DNA from: Candidula unifasciata
Lineage: Eukaryota; Mollusca; Gastropoda; Stylommatophora; Geomitridae
Reading direction: 5' to 3'
Length of the DNA: 64,000 nucleotides
NCBI GenBank assembly: GCA_905116865.2
Contig: CAJHNH020000227.1
Span: forward strand, 184,001 to 248,000
Part shown: in pieces, positions 31,714-44,727 of the stretch
How the letters are laid out: each line of letters starts with the position of its first letter
How positions within the stretch are numbered: position 1 is the first letter of the stretch
Notes under the pieces: model-generated
The model's database searches: none
Told to the model about the DNA's origin: nothing
What the model saw: only the letters and a program-made list of their open reading frames with translations
Program-made: the position numbers and the translations under genes

Positions 31714-34700
31714 CTGTGGGGGAAAAAACAAATTCAGTCAGATTTATATTTATTAATCCACATCAGAAGTTAGTTAGTTAGTCTTTCCTCTTGTGTCGAG
31801 TGCGGCACATAGGGCAGAGGTCATGACTCTCCATGCACGGCGGTCCGTTGCAATCCGTTGTAGGTCTTGGATGTTTGAGTGGCCCATGAGCGAGCCTTCC
31901 CTGATGATAGTTCTACGTAGGGTTTCCCTTGGTCTTCCACGAGATCTTTTCCCCTGTGGTGTCCAAATGAGGGCTTGGTAAGGAAGTCTTGATTTATCCA
32001 TTCTAAGGGCGTGGCCGACATAGTTCCAGCGGCGTTTTCGTATAAAATTAGACACATACTCTTGCCTGGATTCTTGCCTTATTTGTGTATTGGTTCAGAA
32101 ATCTGACCATTTGAAATTTAGTATTCTTCTAAGGCATTTATTTTCAAAACTGTCTAATTTTGAAGGAGACAATCTAAATTCTGTGGTCATGTGATGAGAA
32201 AGGGAAAACTGACAGTTGGAATGTTGGAAGGGAGGAGAGGCGCAAGGAGACAGAGAAAACAGATGCTGGATAGTTTGACATCATGGCATGGAGGATCATC
32301 TGTGTCAGAGTTGATTGAAAGTATATATATATATATATGAGATCGCCCACACCAGTCGGCAAGGCACCTGATGATGATGTTATATATATACACAATGTTT
32401 CTACGGCCTCAAGGCCCCCCCTCTCCCCCCCCCCAAAAAAACAGGTAAAAACAGGTGGGCCTGCGGCCTACCAGAATAAGGGTCAATGTTGCACAGCCCG
32501 TCCGACATCTAATCAAACACAGGAGCAAACCCAAAGGTAGATAGCAGTTAATGCATTGAATCAGACGTCACAAAATTACAAACGACTGCTCCCGCTCAAA
32601 TGCTAGAAAATCCGCTTTACCAGGATAAAGCATTGTTTCTGATAGACAAAGCACTGTAATAATATATATTCAAATTCTCTGTTTGGTTATAGTTACTGAC
32701 ATGGCTGAAAAAGCCTATTCCCTTAATGGGGAGTTGAAAAACAATCTGATAGCGCTAAAAAAAGGTGAAGTCTGGAGATGTAAACCAGCGTCATTGCACA
32801 CGGTTATAAACCATAAGTGCTCTGCCACCAGTACAGACAGCTGATAGGAAACTGTCCCCCTGTGTCACCGTCCGCACGTAACTGTAGCTACAGCGACGTT
32901 CCTCCATTTACCCCAGAGTGTCACTCTGGTAACCATTTCCTAGAGGCTGGGTGAACCCTGGGAACCACCTGATTTTAAACACCGACTGTGGCTGCAGCGA
33001 GTCACAGCTGGATTTGAAAGTGAGCCGCCTATCAAATGTGCTAACGCGGCTCCTAAATAACACAATAACTAAGAGATGGATATTTTTTCCCCATATCCAA
33101 AATTCATATAATGATTGCATTTTATGTCTGAATATAATGGTGACACCAGAAGATAACTAACTGATCAGCATTTATTTTTCATGATGATCATGCGTGCATG
33201 AGCTTATATATTCCAACAAGGGGTTACTAATTCAAAGGTTGCCTATACAAATATTCTCATTTTCACGGATAAAATTATCACCATTTGGAATCTCAGAATC
33301 TTACATACATCTTATATAATGCAAGAAGTGATTACTAATCCAAAGGCTGCCTATACGAATATCCTCATTTTTACGGATAAAATTATTACCATTTGAAATT
33401 CCGGAAGAAAAAAACCTATCTACCCTACTCTTTTACACGACTGAACAGGAATGTATTGGCAGCCCACCTGGTCTTTTCCCACACCCCACCGGTTGAAGAA
33501 CACTGAAAGGTTAAAGGTGAGAGGATCGACTTCACTGCACTGGGTGTGTATCCCACATGGCTTGGTCTCTCTCCGTAGAACGGCTGGCCGCCTGCCGAGA
33601 GCACCACACAGATACTGCACTCGTGAAGTGAATGGCACAGTTATGAAACAAACCCACGACCTTCAGAGCACAGGGCAATCGGCTTGACCACTTCGTCACG
33701 GAAACCCCTCACAAGTCATGCCAGCCACCATTACCCCCCAGCAATAAAGATACTATTGAAGCAAATATTTCTGCTCTCTCCATTCTGTTAAAAGAACAAC
33801 AGGAACAAGAACAACAAGACAAGGCAACACCTACCACTGAAGTGACAAGCTGATTGATTGTCTCAATGGAGACATCGGTCTTCATCTTTTGGTAGAAGTC
33901 GAAGGCGCTGGCAACCAAGGATGACCCCACCAGGTACAGGAAGGCAAACAATCCATAGACGACCATGTCCTGTTAAAAGTAAGTCACTCGGGATTCTTTA
34001 AGTGTTATAGTACACATGAATGTACTACCACATTAGAATACAATAAATGTATTATCATCGCAAATTATTCCTCCCAAAAAGCTTAATGGCAGAAGTGGTT
34101 TATGATGATGATGATGACAATATTCTGTTTAACCCATCTGGGTTATAATTTGAATATATTGTTTTCTTCTATTTGAAAAAAAAAAAGGATTTTTGGGGAG
34201 GCCTTTTAATTATGTTGAGCGAGTTGAGTACTTTACTTACTTTACTTTTTCCTTCCACGTATGCCGCTAAGCGTTGTGGGGAGATGCAAGTTCCTGTCAT
34301 AAGCAAGGCGGGCAGCATCTGATGTTCTGAGGCCATGCTTTTGGCAGGTTTCGGAGACCCCGTCAATCCACCGTTTCCTTGGTCTTCCTCTTGCCTTATA
34401 TCCTGAGCTTCTTTGGTTGAAAATTTGTGATGTTATTTGGTCATTTTTCATCCTGGTTAGATGTCCAAACCATTTCATTCTTTGATGTTCTATGTAGTCT
34501 AAACATGGTGTAGTTTTGACAGTGTTTCTAATGTCTATGTTCTTTATCCTGTCTAGTCTGGTCTTATTCGCTGCTTTTCTTAGACATTTCATTTCACAGG
34601 CTTCTATTTTTCTTTCATGGGTCTTGTTGATTGTCCATGTCTGGCACTGGTAGTCTGCAAGATGTGGACTGTGCCTGGCTCTGCATCCAGCAGGGTTGGG

Positions 34701-37700
34701 GTCGGCTAGCTTCTCTTAGGAGAGGTGAAAAGTGAAAATTAGTAGCCTGCCGATGACCCACAGTACACATAAGTCAACCTCTCCTCCCAGTGGTGCAGAC
34801 CGGGAAACTGTGGCCGTGAGGCCACAGGCGAACGAGGCTCTGGCTCGCCAGATGGGATGGGGTCCATCTGGTCAGATTTTCCCTTAAACTGCGACTGGCC
34901 TAGCAAGCCGGCAGTGGATTTTTTATTGCTACGAAAATTAGAAAGGAGATAAATAAACGGATAGCCCCAAACGGAAAATGGACTGGAAACGTTAAAGGAC
35001 GACGAGACAGAAAGCGAGTTGAGTAAATAATTTAAATCACAGCACTTGGGGAATTCCCAGGCATGCAGTGTCCTCATCTTCAGCAACCAGCGCGTAGTTC
35101 CAATATTAATGGTACATGTCACAATCTGGTTATATGTCCGTCTTGCCTTTCCTTTGACCTATCAATTATGTTTGGTGACTCCATATTGCAAAACTAGAAG
35201 TAAAGACTGTTAAGTTTAATATTTTAAGTCTACTTTCAAACAATTACAATAATTGTGTAGTCTATCTGTGCAGACATTTAAAGTGAACTGGGATACCATT
35301 ATTCTGTCGTAAGATATATAAACATCTCATATGCTAACCTCTGTTTTTGTGATAACTGCTTGATATTTCCCTGTAGTTCCCTAGAGCAATCTACCCTCGG
35401 AATGTTGTCTATTATCACAGCTTATTGCAGCGGATCATATTTCCATTAAAGGAAGTCCTCTGGAGTTTATATTTCTTGCAGTATTGTTTAGTTTTTCCCA
35501 AAGTTCTACGTTAGTGATTCTATCATACCACTTAATTTCCTCTTTTCTGCACGGGCACCAGTTAACGAATGTCTGTAGTTAATTAGTATTTGTTTTAGTT
35601 ATCTCTGCTTTGACGAGAGTTCAATATTTTAAGTTTGGTTTAATTTTTATTTCCCTTTATTTCGACAAATTTCCTTGTGCTGTGAAAACCCCCTTTTTTC
35701 CATCTTTATCTTCATTACTCCTAAACAGGTGCATGGTTCCAAAGCAGAAAAATTAACTTACAAAAAATGTCCATTCAAATCCAAAGACAGTAATTAATGA
35801 GGTCAAATTTCCCAGGAATATAGCCAAGGTCACCAGCAGCGTCAGGACAATGACAAAAATCATGATACGGAAGTGCCAGCTGAGTGGAAGGTTGAGCAGA
35901 CCACCGTCAGATTTGCCAGCACTGACCAAACAGACCAACGTAGCAGAGGTCATCACCTGGACAGAGAACCAAAGAAAGTACACAACAATATAAATGAAAT
36001 ACATGAGATGTTATTTAAACCAAAAGCTATTATTTGGAAGTTTCTACAAAACTAGACACTGGTGTTGGAACATCTGATGGCTGCCTTATGTATTTATTTA
36101 GCATGAGCGAGCTTCAAGATCTGGCTAGGACTGACAAGACTGTCTCTAGTTTTCATTGAAATGAAACAGTGAAAAACATTTTTATGATCTTCACTGGCGG
36201 GGAAAACAAAGCCGTAAGGGGGCAACCCACCTGCAGTGACATTGGAACCTCGATCAACGACAGAACCATATAGGGATACAGAACTAGACAGTGGTACACA
36301 AGTAGACAGTGGTACACAAGTAGACAGTGGTACACAAGTAGACAGTGGTACACAAGTAGACAGTGGTACACAAGTAGACAGTGGTACACAAGTAGACAGT
36401 GGTACACAAGTAGACAGTGGTACACAACCAGACAGTGGTACACAAGTAAACAGTGGTACACAAGTAGACAGTGGTACACAACCAGACAGTGGTACACAAC
36501 CAGACAGTGGTACACAACCAGACAGTGGTACACAAGTAAACAGTGGTACACAAGTAGACAGTGGTACACAAGTAGACAGTGGTACACAACCAGACAGTGG
36601 TACACAACCAGACAGTGGTACACAAGTAGACAGTGGTACACAAGTAGACAGTGGTACACAACTAGACAGTGGTACACAACCAGACAGTGGTACACAACCA
36701 GACAGTGGTACACAACCAGACAGTGGTACACAACCAGACAGTGGTACACAACCAGACAGTGGTACACAACCAGACAGTGGTACACAACCAGACAGTGGTA
36801 CACAACCAGACAGTGGTACACAACCAGACAGTGGTACACAAGTAGACAGTGGTACACAACCAGACAGTGGTACACAACCAGACAGTGGTACACAACCAGA
36901 CAGTGGTACACAACCAGACAGTGGTACACAACCAGACAGTGGTACACAAGTAGACAGTGGTACACAAGTAGACAGTGGTACACAACCAGACAGTGGTACA
37001 CAAGTAAACAGTGGTACACAAGTAGACAGTGGTACACAACCAGACAGTGGTACACAACCAGACAGTGGTACACAACCAGACAGTGGTACACAAGTAAACA
37101 GTGGTACACAAGTAGACAGTGGTACACAACTAGACAGTGGTACACAACTAGACAGTGGTACACAACCAGACAGTGGTACACAACCAGACAGTGGTACACA
37201 ACCAGACAGTGGTACACAACCAGACAGTGGTACACAACCAGACAGTGGTACACAACCAGACAGTGGTACACAAGTATAAAGTGGTACACAACCAGACAGT
37301 GGTACACAACCAGACAGGGGTACACAACCAGACAGTGGTACACAACCAGACAGTGGTACACAAGTATAAAGTGGTACACAACCAGACAGTGGTACACAAG
37401 TAAACAGTGGTACACAAGTAAACAGTGGTACACAACTAGACAGTGGTACACAACTAGACAGGGGTACACAACCAGACAGTGGTACACAACCAGACAGTGG
37501 TACACAAGTATAAAGTGGTACACAACCAGACAGTGGTACACAAGTAAACAGTGGTACACAACTAGACAGTGGTACACAACCAGACAGTGGTACACAACTA
37601 GACAGTGGTACACAACCAGACAGTGGTACACAACCAGACAGTGGTACACAACTAGACAGTGGTACACAAGTAAACAGTGGTACACAACTAGACAGTGGTA

Positions 37701-40700
37701 CACAACCAGACAGTGGTACACAACCAGACAGTGGTACACAACCAGACAGTGGTACACAAGTAAACAGTGGTACACAACTAGACAGTGGTACACAACTAGA
37801 CAGTGGTACACAACCAGACAGTGGTACACAACCAGACAGTGGTACATAACTAGACAGTGGTACACAACTAGACAGTGGTACACAACTAGACAGTGGTACA
37901 CAACTAGACAGTGGTACACAAGTAAACAGTGGTACACAACTAGACAGTGGTACACAACTAGACAGTGGTACACAACTAGACAGTGGTACACAACTAGACA
38001 GTGGTACATAACTAGACAGTGGTACACAACTAGACAGTGGTACACAACTAGACAGTGGTACACAACTAGACAGTGGTACACAACCAGACAGTGGTACATA
38101 ACTAGACAGTGGTACACAACCAGACAGTGGTACACAACTAGACAGTGGTACACAACTAGACAGTGGTACACAACTAGACAGTGGTACACAAGTAAACAGT
38201 GGTACACAACTAGACAGTGGTACACAACCAGACAGTGGTACACAACTAGACAGTGGTACACACCCAGACAGTGGTACACAACTAGACAGTGGTACACAAC
38301 CAGACAGTGGTACACAACTAGACAGTGGTACACAACTAGACAGTGGTACACAACTAGACAGTGGTACACAACCAGACAGTGGTACACAACTAGACAGTGG
38401 TACACAACCAGACAGTGGTACACAACTAGACAGTGGTACATAACTAGACAGTGGTACACAACCAGACAGTGGTACACAACTAGACAGTGGTACATAACTA
38501 GACAGTGGTACACAACCAGACAGTGGTACATAACTAGACAGTGGTACACAACCAGACAGTGGTACACAACCAGACAGTGGTACACAACCAGACAGTGGTA
38601 CATAACTAGACAGTGGTACACAATTAGACAGTGGTACACAACTAGACAGTGGTACACAACTAGACAGTGGTACACAACTAGACAGTGGTACACAACCAGA
38701 CAGTGGTACACTAGTAGACAGTGGTACACAACCAGACAGTGGTACACAACTAGACAGTAGTACATAACTAGACAGTGGTACACAACTAGACAGTGGTACA
38801 CAACCAGACAGTGGTACACAATTAGACAGTGGTACACAACTAGACAGTGGTACATAACTAGACAGTGGTACACAACTAGACAGTGGTACACAACTAGACA
38901 GTGGTACATAACTAGACAGTGGTACATAACTAGACAGTGGTACACAACCAGACAGTGGTACATAACTAGACAGTGGTACATAACTAGACAGTGGTACATA
39001 ACTAGACAGTGGTACATAACTAGACAGTGGTACATAGCTAGACAGTGGTACATAACTAGACAGTGGTACACAAGTAGACAGTGGTACATAACTAGACAGT
39101 GGCACACAAGTAGACAGTGGTACACAACTAGACAGTGGTACACAACTAGACAGTGGTACACAACTAGACAGTGGTACATAACCAGACAGTGGTACACAAC
39201 CAGACAGTGGTACATAACTAGACAGTGGTACATAACTAGACAGTGGTACATAACCAGACAGTGGTACATAACCAGACAGTGGTACACAACCAGACAGTGG
39301 TACACAACTAGACAGTGGTACACAATTAGACAGTGGTACACAACTAGACAGTGGTACACAACTAGACAGTGGTACACAATTAGACAGTGGTACACAACTA
39401 GACAGTGGTACACAACTAGACAGTGGTACACAATTAGACAGTGGTACACAACTAGACAGTGGTACACAACTAGACAGTGGTACACAATTAGACAGTGGTA
39501 CACAACTAGACAGTGGTACACAACTAGACAGTGGTACACAACTAGACAGTGGTACACAACCAGACAGGGGTACACAACCAGACAGTGGTACACAACCAGA
39601 CAGTGGTACACAACTAGACAGTGGTACACAACTAGACAGTGGTACACAACTAGACAGTGGTACACAACCAGACAGTGGTACACAAGTAAACAGTGGTACA
39701 CAACTAGACAGTGGTACACAACCAGACAGTGGTACACAACTAGACAGTGGTACACAACTAGACAGTGGTACACAACCAGACAGTGGTACATAACTAGACA
39801 GTGGTACACAACCAGACAGTGGTACACAACTAGACAGTGGTACACAACTAGACAGTGGTACACAACTAGACAGTGGTACACAAGTAAACAGTGGTACACA
39901 ACCAGACAGTGGTACACAACTAGACAGTGGTACACAACTAGACAGTGGTACATAACTAGACAGTGGTACACAACTAGACAGTGGTACACAACTAGACAGT
40001 GGTACACAACTAGACAGTGGTACACAAGTAAACAGTGGTACACAACTAGACAGTGGTACACAACTAGACAGTGGTACACAACTAGACAGTGGTACACAAC
40101 TAGACAGTGGTACATAACTAGACAGTGGTACACAACTAGACAGTGGTACACAACTAGACAGTGGTACACAACTAGACAGTGGTACACAACCAGACAGTGG
40201 TACATAACTAGACAGTGGTACACAACTAGACAGTGGTACACAACTAGACAGTGGTACACAACTAGACAGTGGTACACAAGTAAACAGTGGTACACAACCA
40301 GACAGTGGTACACAACCAGACAGTGGTACACAACCAGACAGTGGTACACAACTAGACAGTGGTACATAACTAGACAGTGGTACATAACTAGACAGTGGTA
40401 CACAACCAGACAGTGGTACATAACTAGACAGTGGTACACAACTAGACAGTGGTACATAACTAGACAGTGGTACATAACTAGACAGTGGTACATAACTAGA
40501 CAGTGGTACACAACCAGACAGTGGTACATAACTAGACAGTGGTACACAACTAGACAGTGGTACATAACTAGACAGTGGTACATAACTAGACAGTGGTACA
40601 TAGCTAGACAGTGGTACATAACTAGACAGTGGTACACAACCAGACAGTGGTACATAACTAGACAGTGGTACATAACTAGACAGTGGTACATAACTAGACA

Positions 40701-43700
40701 GTGGTACATAACTAGACAGTGGTACATAGCTAGACAGTGGTACATAACTAGACAGTGGTACACAAGTAGACAGTGGTACATAACTAGACAGTGGCACACA
40801 AGTAGACAGTGGTACACAACTAGACAGTGGTATACAACTAGACAGTGGTACACAACTAGACAGTGGTACATAACCAGACAGTGGTACACAACCAGACAGT
40901 GGTACATAACTAGACAGTGGTACATAACTAGACAGTGGTACATAACCAGACAGTGGTACATAACCAGACAGTGGTACACAACCAGACAGTGGTACACAAC
41001 TAGACAGTGGTACACAATTAGACAGTGGTACACAACTAGACAGTGGTACACAACTAGACAGTGGTACACAATTAGACAGTGGTACACAACTAGACAGTGG
41101 TACACAACTAGACAGTGGTACACAACTAGACAGTGGTACACAACCAGACAGGGGTACACAACCAGACAGTGGTACACAACCAGACAGTGGTACACAACTA
41201 GACAGTGGTACACAACTAGACAGTGGTACACAACTAGACAGTGGTACACAACCAGACAGTGGTACACAAGTAAACAGTGGTACACAACTAGACAGTGGTA
41301 CACAACCAGACAGTGGTACACAACTAGACAGTGGTACACAACCAGACAGTGGTACACAACTAGACAGTGGTACACAACCAGACAGTGGTACATAACTAGA
41401 CAGTGGTACACAACCAGACAGTGGTACACAACTAGATAGTGGTACACAACTAGACAGTGGTACACAACTAGACAGTGGTACACAAGTAAACAGTGGTACA
41501 CAACTAGACAGTGGTACACAACCAGACAGTGGTACACAACTAGACAGTGGTACACAACCAGACAGTGGTACACAACCAGACAGTGGTACACAACCAGACA
41601 GTGGTACACAACTAGACAGTGGTACACAACCAGACAGTGGTACACAACCAGACAGTGGTACACAACCAGACAGTGGTACATAACTAGACAGTGGTACACA
41701 ATTAGACAGTGGTACACAACTAGACAGTGGTACACAACTAGACAGTGGTACACAACTAGACAGTGGTACACAACCAGACAGTGGTACACTAGTAGACAGT
41801 GGTACACAACCAGACAGTGGTACACAACTAGACAGTAGTACATAACTAGACAGTGGTACACAACTAGACAGTGGTACACAACCAGACAGTGGTACACAAT
41901 TAGACAGTGGTACACAACTAGACAGTGGTACATAACTAGACAGTGGTACACAACTAGACAGTGGTACACAACTAGACAGTGGTACATAACTAGACAGTGG
42001 TACATAACTAGACAGTGGTACACAACCAGACAGTGGTACATAACTAGACAGTGGTACATAACTAGACAGTGGTACATAACTAGACAGTGGTACATAACTA
42101 GACAGTGGTACATAGCTAGACAGTGGTACATAACTAGACAGTGGTACACAAGTAGACAGTGGTACATAACTAGACAGTGGCACACAAGTAGACAGTGGTA
42201 CACAACTAGACAGTGGTACACAACTAGACAGTGGTACACAACTAGACAGTGGTACATAACCAGACAGTGGTACACAACCAGACAGTGGTACATAACTAGA
42301 CAGTGGTACATAACCAGACAGTGGTACACAACCAGACAGTGGTACATAACTAGACAGTGGTACATAACTAGACAGTGGTACATAACCAGACATTGGTACA
42401 CAACTAGACAGTGGTACACAACCAGACAGTGGTACACAAGTATAAAGTGGTACACAACCAGACAGTGGTACACAAGTATAAAGTGGTACACAACCAGACA
42501 GTGGTACACAAGTATAAAGTGGTACACAACCAGACAGTGGTACACAAGTATAAAGTGGTACACAACCAGACAGTGGTACACAAGTATAAAGTGGTACACA
42601 ACTAGACAGTGGTACACAACCAGACAGTGGTACACAACCAGACAGTGGTACACAACCAGACAGTGGTACACAAGTATAAAGTGGTACACAACTACACAAC
42701 TAGACAGTGGTACACAACCAGACAGTGGTACACAACTAGACAGTGGTACACGACCAGACAGTGGTACACAACTATGCAGTACCAGCATCTTTTTTTTTTT
42801 AGGTACAGTTCTTTCTCTGCCCCACGTGTAGAGAGTGAGTGAGTGATTGGGTGAGTGACTGATTAAATGAGTGAGTGAAAGTGAATCCCTCAAGGAGGGC
42901 ACACTGAGCAACTAACACCTGGTGGGTGAAAGAGCCTCAGTGTGAATAAGTATGTGCCTTAGGTACAAATCCCAAAAACCCTGGTCAGTCACACAATACA
43001 AACATAAATGGGGCACCCCACGATAACAAAGTGAACTATTGTCTGACCGACTGGGTCAGGCTATAAGTGTTCTGGTACATTTTTCCCCAAGAAAAAGCCC
43101 TAGGCAGTGTTACAACATAACATCAACACCATCATCATCATCAGCAACATCAATTTTCCCCTTTTACTTTTAAGCCTCAAAAGGCGAAACAGATTGTGAT
43201 CCACTGCTTCATGGGTAGAAATGGCTACTTTCATTATATATCGATGTAGTAGATCTTTAATGTTATCAGTCCATATCCTCTTAAAGCCACCTCTTGCCTG
43301 ATATTTTCATGTGTAGCATCTGAGTTGGTAGTTGTTGTAGCTGTATTCTAACCATCTGATCTTCTGTTTCTCAATGATTTGGGTGCAGTGTTGTTCCTAC
43401 AGTTTGTCTCATAGTATTATTTCTCACTTTGTCTCTTATAGTCGACGCCTCGCGTCAGGCATCTCATTTCACAGGTGTCCATTTTATGTAGGTTTATCAT
43501 CATCATGTGCCTACCAACTGGCGTAGGTGCTGATGCGTCTCCACAGATCACGATCTCTGGTTGCCTGGAACAACTCTTTTGATGATATCCCTCCATGCCA
43601 TCGCTTCAGTCCATCCAGCATCATCTCTCTTGGTCTGCCTCTACCCCTTTTTCCACTGGTCTTTCCAGTTGTCATATTCTCCAATGTCTCTCTTCTCATT

Positions 43701-44485
43701 TTGTGGCCTAAGAACAGTGTTTGTCTCTTTCTTATTGTTGTATATAGAGATCTACTTTCATTAGCTTTTTTCAAGCAATCATTGTTAGTTACTCTGGCCG
43801 TCTAAGGTATTTATCTCAGAAACTACATCTCTGTTGCTTCCAAATTTGTTCACTGATATTCCAAGATTCGCTGCCATACAGCAGAACAGATTCTATGTAA
43901 CATTTTAGCCCCCTCTTTTTAGGTAGGTTAGCCTTTGATAATATATAATAATATCAAAGTACGACAACAGTGTTAGTATAAACATGCTGTTTATAATCTG
44001 ATAATAATCACATAAAATCAACAAGTCACACAACCTTTATGGCTCTACACATGCATGAAATGAATACTCACCAACTGGACAAACTGAAGAAGACCCGCAC
44101 AAGTCACCAAATATCCCAGATCCCAAAAAATAATCACACGTTGTTGAATCTTCTCCTCCGTCACATCCGAACCAGACCTGCTACTAGAAGCCGCGCTTCC
44201 CTGACTCATGGAACCTGCGGCTGTTAGATCATCAGCCGTGTTCTTCCGTCGATGTGAACTTCCAGAAGTCCTACGATTACCCTGAACACCTTCATCCTTC
44301 CTTTCATTTATATTTGGCGGGCCGTCGTAGAATGGATTGGTTATACTTGTACAAGAAGAGCTTTGGGAGTCCGACTGGGAGCTGAACCTAGACAGCTCCT
44401 CACTGACCGTGTTCACGCTGTTGTCATTGTCCATTTCTGCATCGAAAACTTCGTTACTAGTGCCGCCGTTATCCCCATCTGCCAT
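31588..44485 (-). CDS. MARVEL-type four-helix membrane protein, four exons
   Basis: Coding exons are 44485-44072, 35956-35762, 33969-33835 and 31713-31588, all joined in phase 0, with donors GTGAGT, GTAAGT and GTAGGT and AG acceptors. The predicted protein has 289 residues. A polar, Ser-rich N-terminus (1-115) with an NPF motif at 50-52 is followed by four hydrophobic segments at about 124-151, 168-196, 205-226 and 243-266, and a short tail that is basic and then acidic. The helix spacing, the EW..FD junction between helices 2 and 3 and the [12 protein letters not shown] helix resemble MARVEL proteins of the CKLF-like (CMTM) group, which act in membrane trafficking and protein stability at the plasma membrane. 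Membership in MARVEL is inferred; the CMTM subgroup is less sure. Intron 1 holds a 6.5-kb minisatellite. Confidence 0.8.
31774..32160 (-). mobile_element. LINE 3' tail in MARVEL intron 3
   Basis: The minus reading [20 protein letters not shown], then [15 protein letters not shown], then ATDRRAWRV is an RTE-like RT tail, related to 25145-25960 but another copy. It has the same orientation as the host gene. Confidence 0.75.
32155..32375 (+). mobile_element. LINE 3' tail, (GAT)n end
   Basis: A broken reading ([11 protein letters not shown], then [12 protein letters not shown]) followed by cctgatgatgatg. Related to the tail inside elements A-C. A (TA)n run sits near 32322-32337. Confidence 0.6.
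32376..33199. other. MARVEL intron 3, unassigned
   Basis: A C/A homopolymer patch near 32420-32440 and short frames only. Confidence 0.3.
33200..33415. repeat. two-copy direct duplication, ~107-bp spacing
   Basis: The blocks ttgcctatacaaatattc and ctgcctatacgaatatcc, each followed by an acggataaaatta block, mark two diverged copies. Confidence 0.75.
33416..33834. other. MARVEL intron 3, proximal part
   Basis: A tRNA-like reversed B-box scrap (aaacccacgaccttcagagc) lies near 33648-33680. The rest is unassigned. Confidence 0.3.
33835..33969 (-). CDS. MARVEL protein exon 3
   Basis: 45 codons between an acceptor and a GTAGGT donor. It encodes helix 3 ([19 protein letters not shown]) and the second loop. 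Confidence 0.85.
34236..34680 (-). mobile_element. LINE 3' tail in MARVEL intron 2
   Basis: Minus reading [18 protein letters not shown], then [16 protein letters not shown], then [16 protein letters not shown]. An RT tail of a third LINE group, open for 116 codons and so relatively young. Confidence 0.75.
34681..35029. other. MARVEL intron 2, unassigned
   Basis: A block around 34790-34920 (gaggctctggctcgcc, gactggcctagcaagccgg) looks like part of a dispersed repeat, but no second copy was located. Confidence 0.3.
35030..35160 (-). mobile_element. RNase-H LINE 3' end
   Basis: Reversed blocks aatcacagcacttggg, cttcagcaaccagcgc and gtccgtcttgcctttcc. Confidence 0.55.
35161..35761. other. MARVEL intron 2, unassigned
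   Basis: AT-rich intron sequence without a recognised feature. Confidence 0.4.
35762..35956 (-). CDS. MARVEL protein exon 2
   Basis: 65 codons between a CAG acceptor and a GTAAGT donor. It encodes the end of helix 1 ([14 protein letters not shown]), a luminal or extracellular loop and helix 2 ([19 protein letters not shown]). Confidence 0.85.
36280..42775. repeat. 6.5-kb minisatellite of an 18-bp unit (~360 copies) in MARVEL intron 1
   Basis: The unit is acaactagacagtggtac, with frequent variants at positions 2 and 5-10 (ccag, gtag, gtaaac, gtataaag, ataac). Its length is a multiple of three and stop-free in several frames, so both strands carry enormous artefactual ORFs (2201 and 2252 codons on the minus strand). 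Rare variants mark block duplications: ggcacacaag at 39101, 40793 and 42179; tacactagtag near 38707 and 41785; gacagtagtac near 38753 and 41831. The right flank (42427-42600) is a regular 36-bp dimer. Confidence 0.98.
42835..42885. repeat. (GAGT)n-like microsatellite
   Basis: Imperfect gagtgagtgagt runs. Confidence 0.7.
42886..43129. other. MARVEL intron 1, unassigned
   Basis: No supportable feature. Confidence 0.35.
43130..43490 (-). mobile_element. LINE 3' tail fragment
   Basis: A broken minus reading ([18 protein letters not shown]) of the RT-tail type, beginning at an (ATC)n tract near 43130. Confidence 0.5.
43497..43910 (-). mobile_element. LINE 3' tail fragment
   Basis: Minus reading [20 protein letters not shown], then [20 protein letters not shown], then [11 protein letters not shown], preceded by (ATC)n. 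Open for 87 codons, in the MARVEL intron near exon 1. Confidence 0.75.
44072..44485 (-). CDS. MARVEL protein exon 1
   Basis: 138 codons from the ATG at 44485 to a GTGAGT donor, phase 0. It encodes [13 protein letters not shown], the acidic/Ser-rich tail with NPF, and the start of helix 1 ([15 protein letters not shown]). Confidence 0.85.
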
Positions 44486-44651
44486 TGTATAGTTAGCTGT
44501 CTGGGTTATGATAAATACGCGATGGAAGGATCATTTTTACAAATCTAACGATGGAAATGAAATAATAATTTAAATAAAATGAAAGCTACAAGGTCCCCAG
44601 TCTGATTCCAGCAGACGGGATCTTGGTTATCGATTTCTTCCCCTTGATGAC

Positions 44652-44659
44652 CCGGAAGT
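44652..44659. promoter_or_regulatory. ETS-type site upstream of the MARVEL gene
   Basis: ccggaagt lies about 170 bp upstream of the MARVEL ATG, a common position for ETS/GABP sites in TATA-less promoters. The stretch 44486-44720 is free of recognised repeats and is the best promoter candidate. Confidence 0.35.
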
Positions 44660-44727
44660 AGAAGCTGATGTGACACTGACCGTCTTTGACAATCAATTAA
44701 TGGATACATTCATAAATTAATTTTCTT

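Noticed and set aside
33420..33687. Overlapping short ORFs on both strands in MARVEL intron 3
   Set aside because: No family match, and they lie between firmly placed exons of a gene with normal splice sites.
36094..42911. Two minus-strand ORFs of 2201 and 2252 codons
   Set aside because: They are translations of the 18-bp minisatellite in two frames, overlap each other and run out of the array into non-coding intron. There is no domain and no start or splice context.
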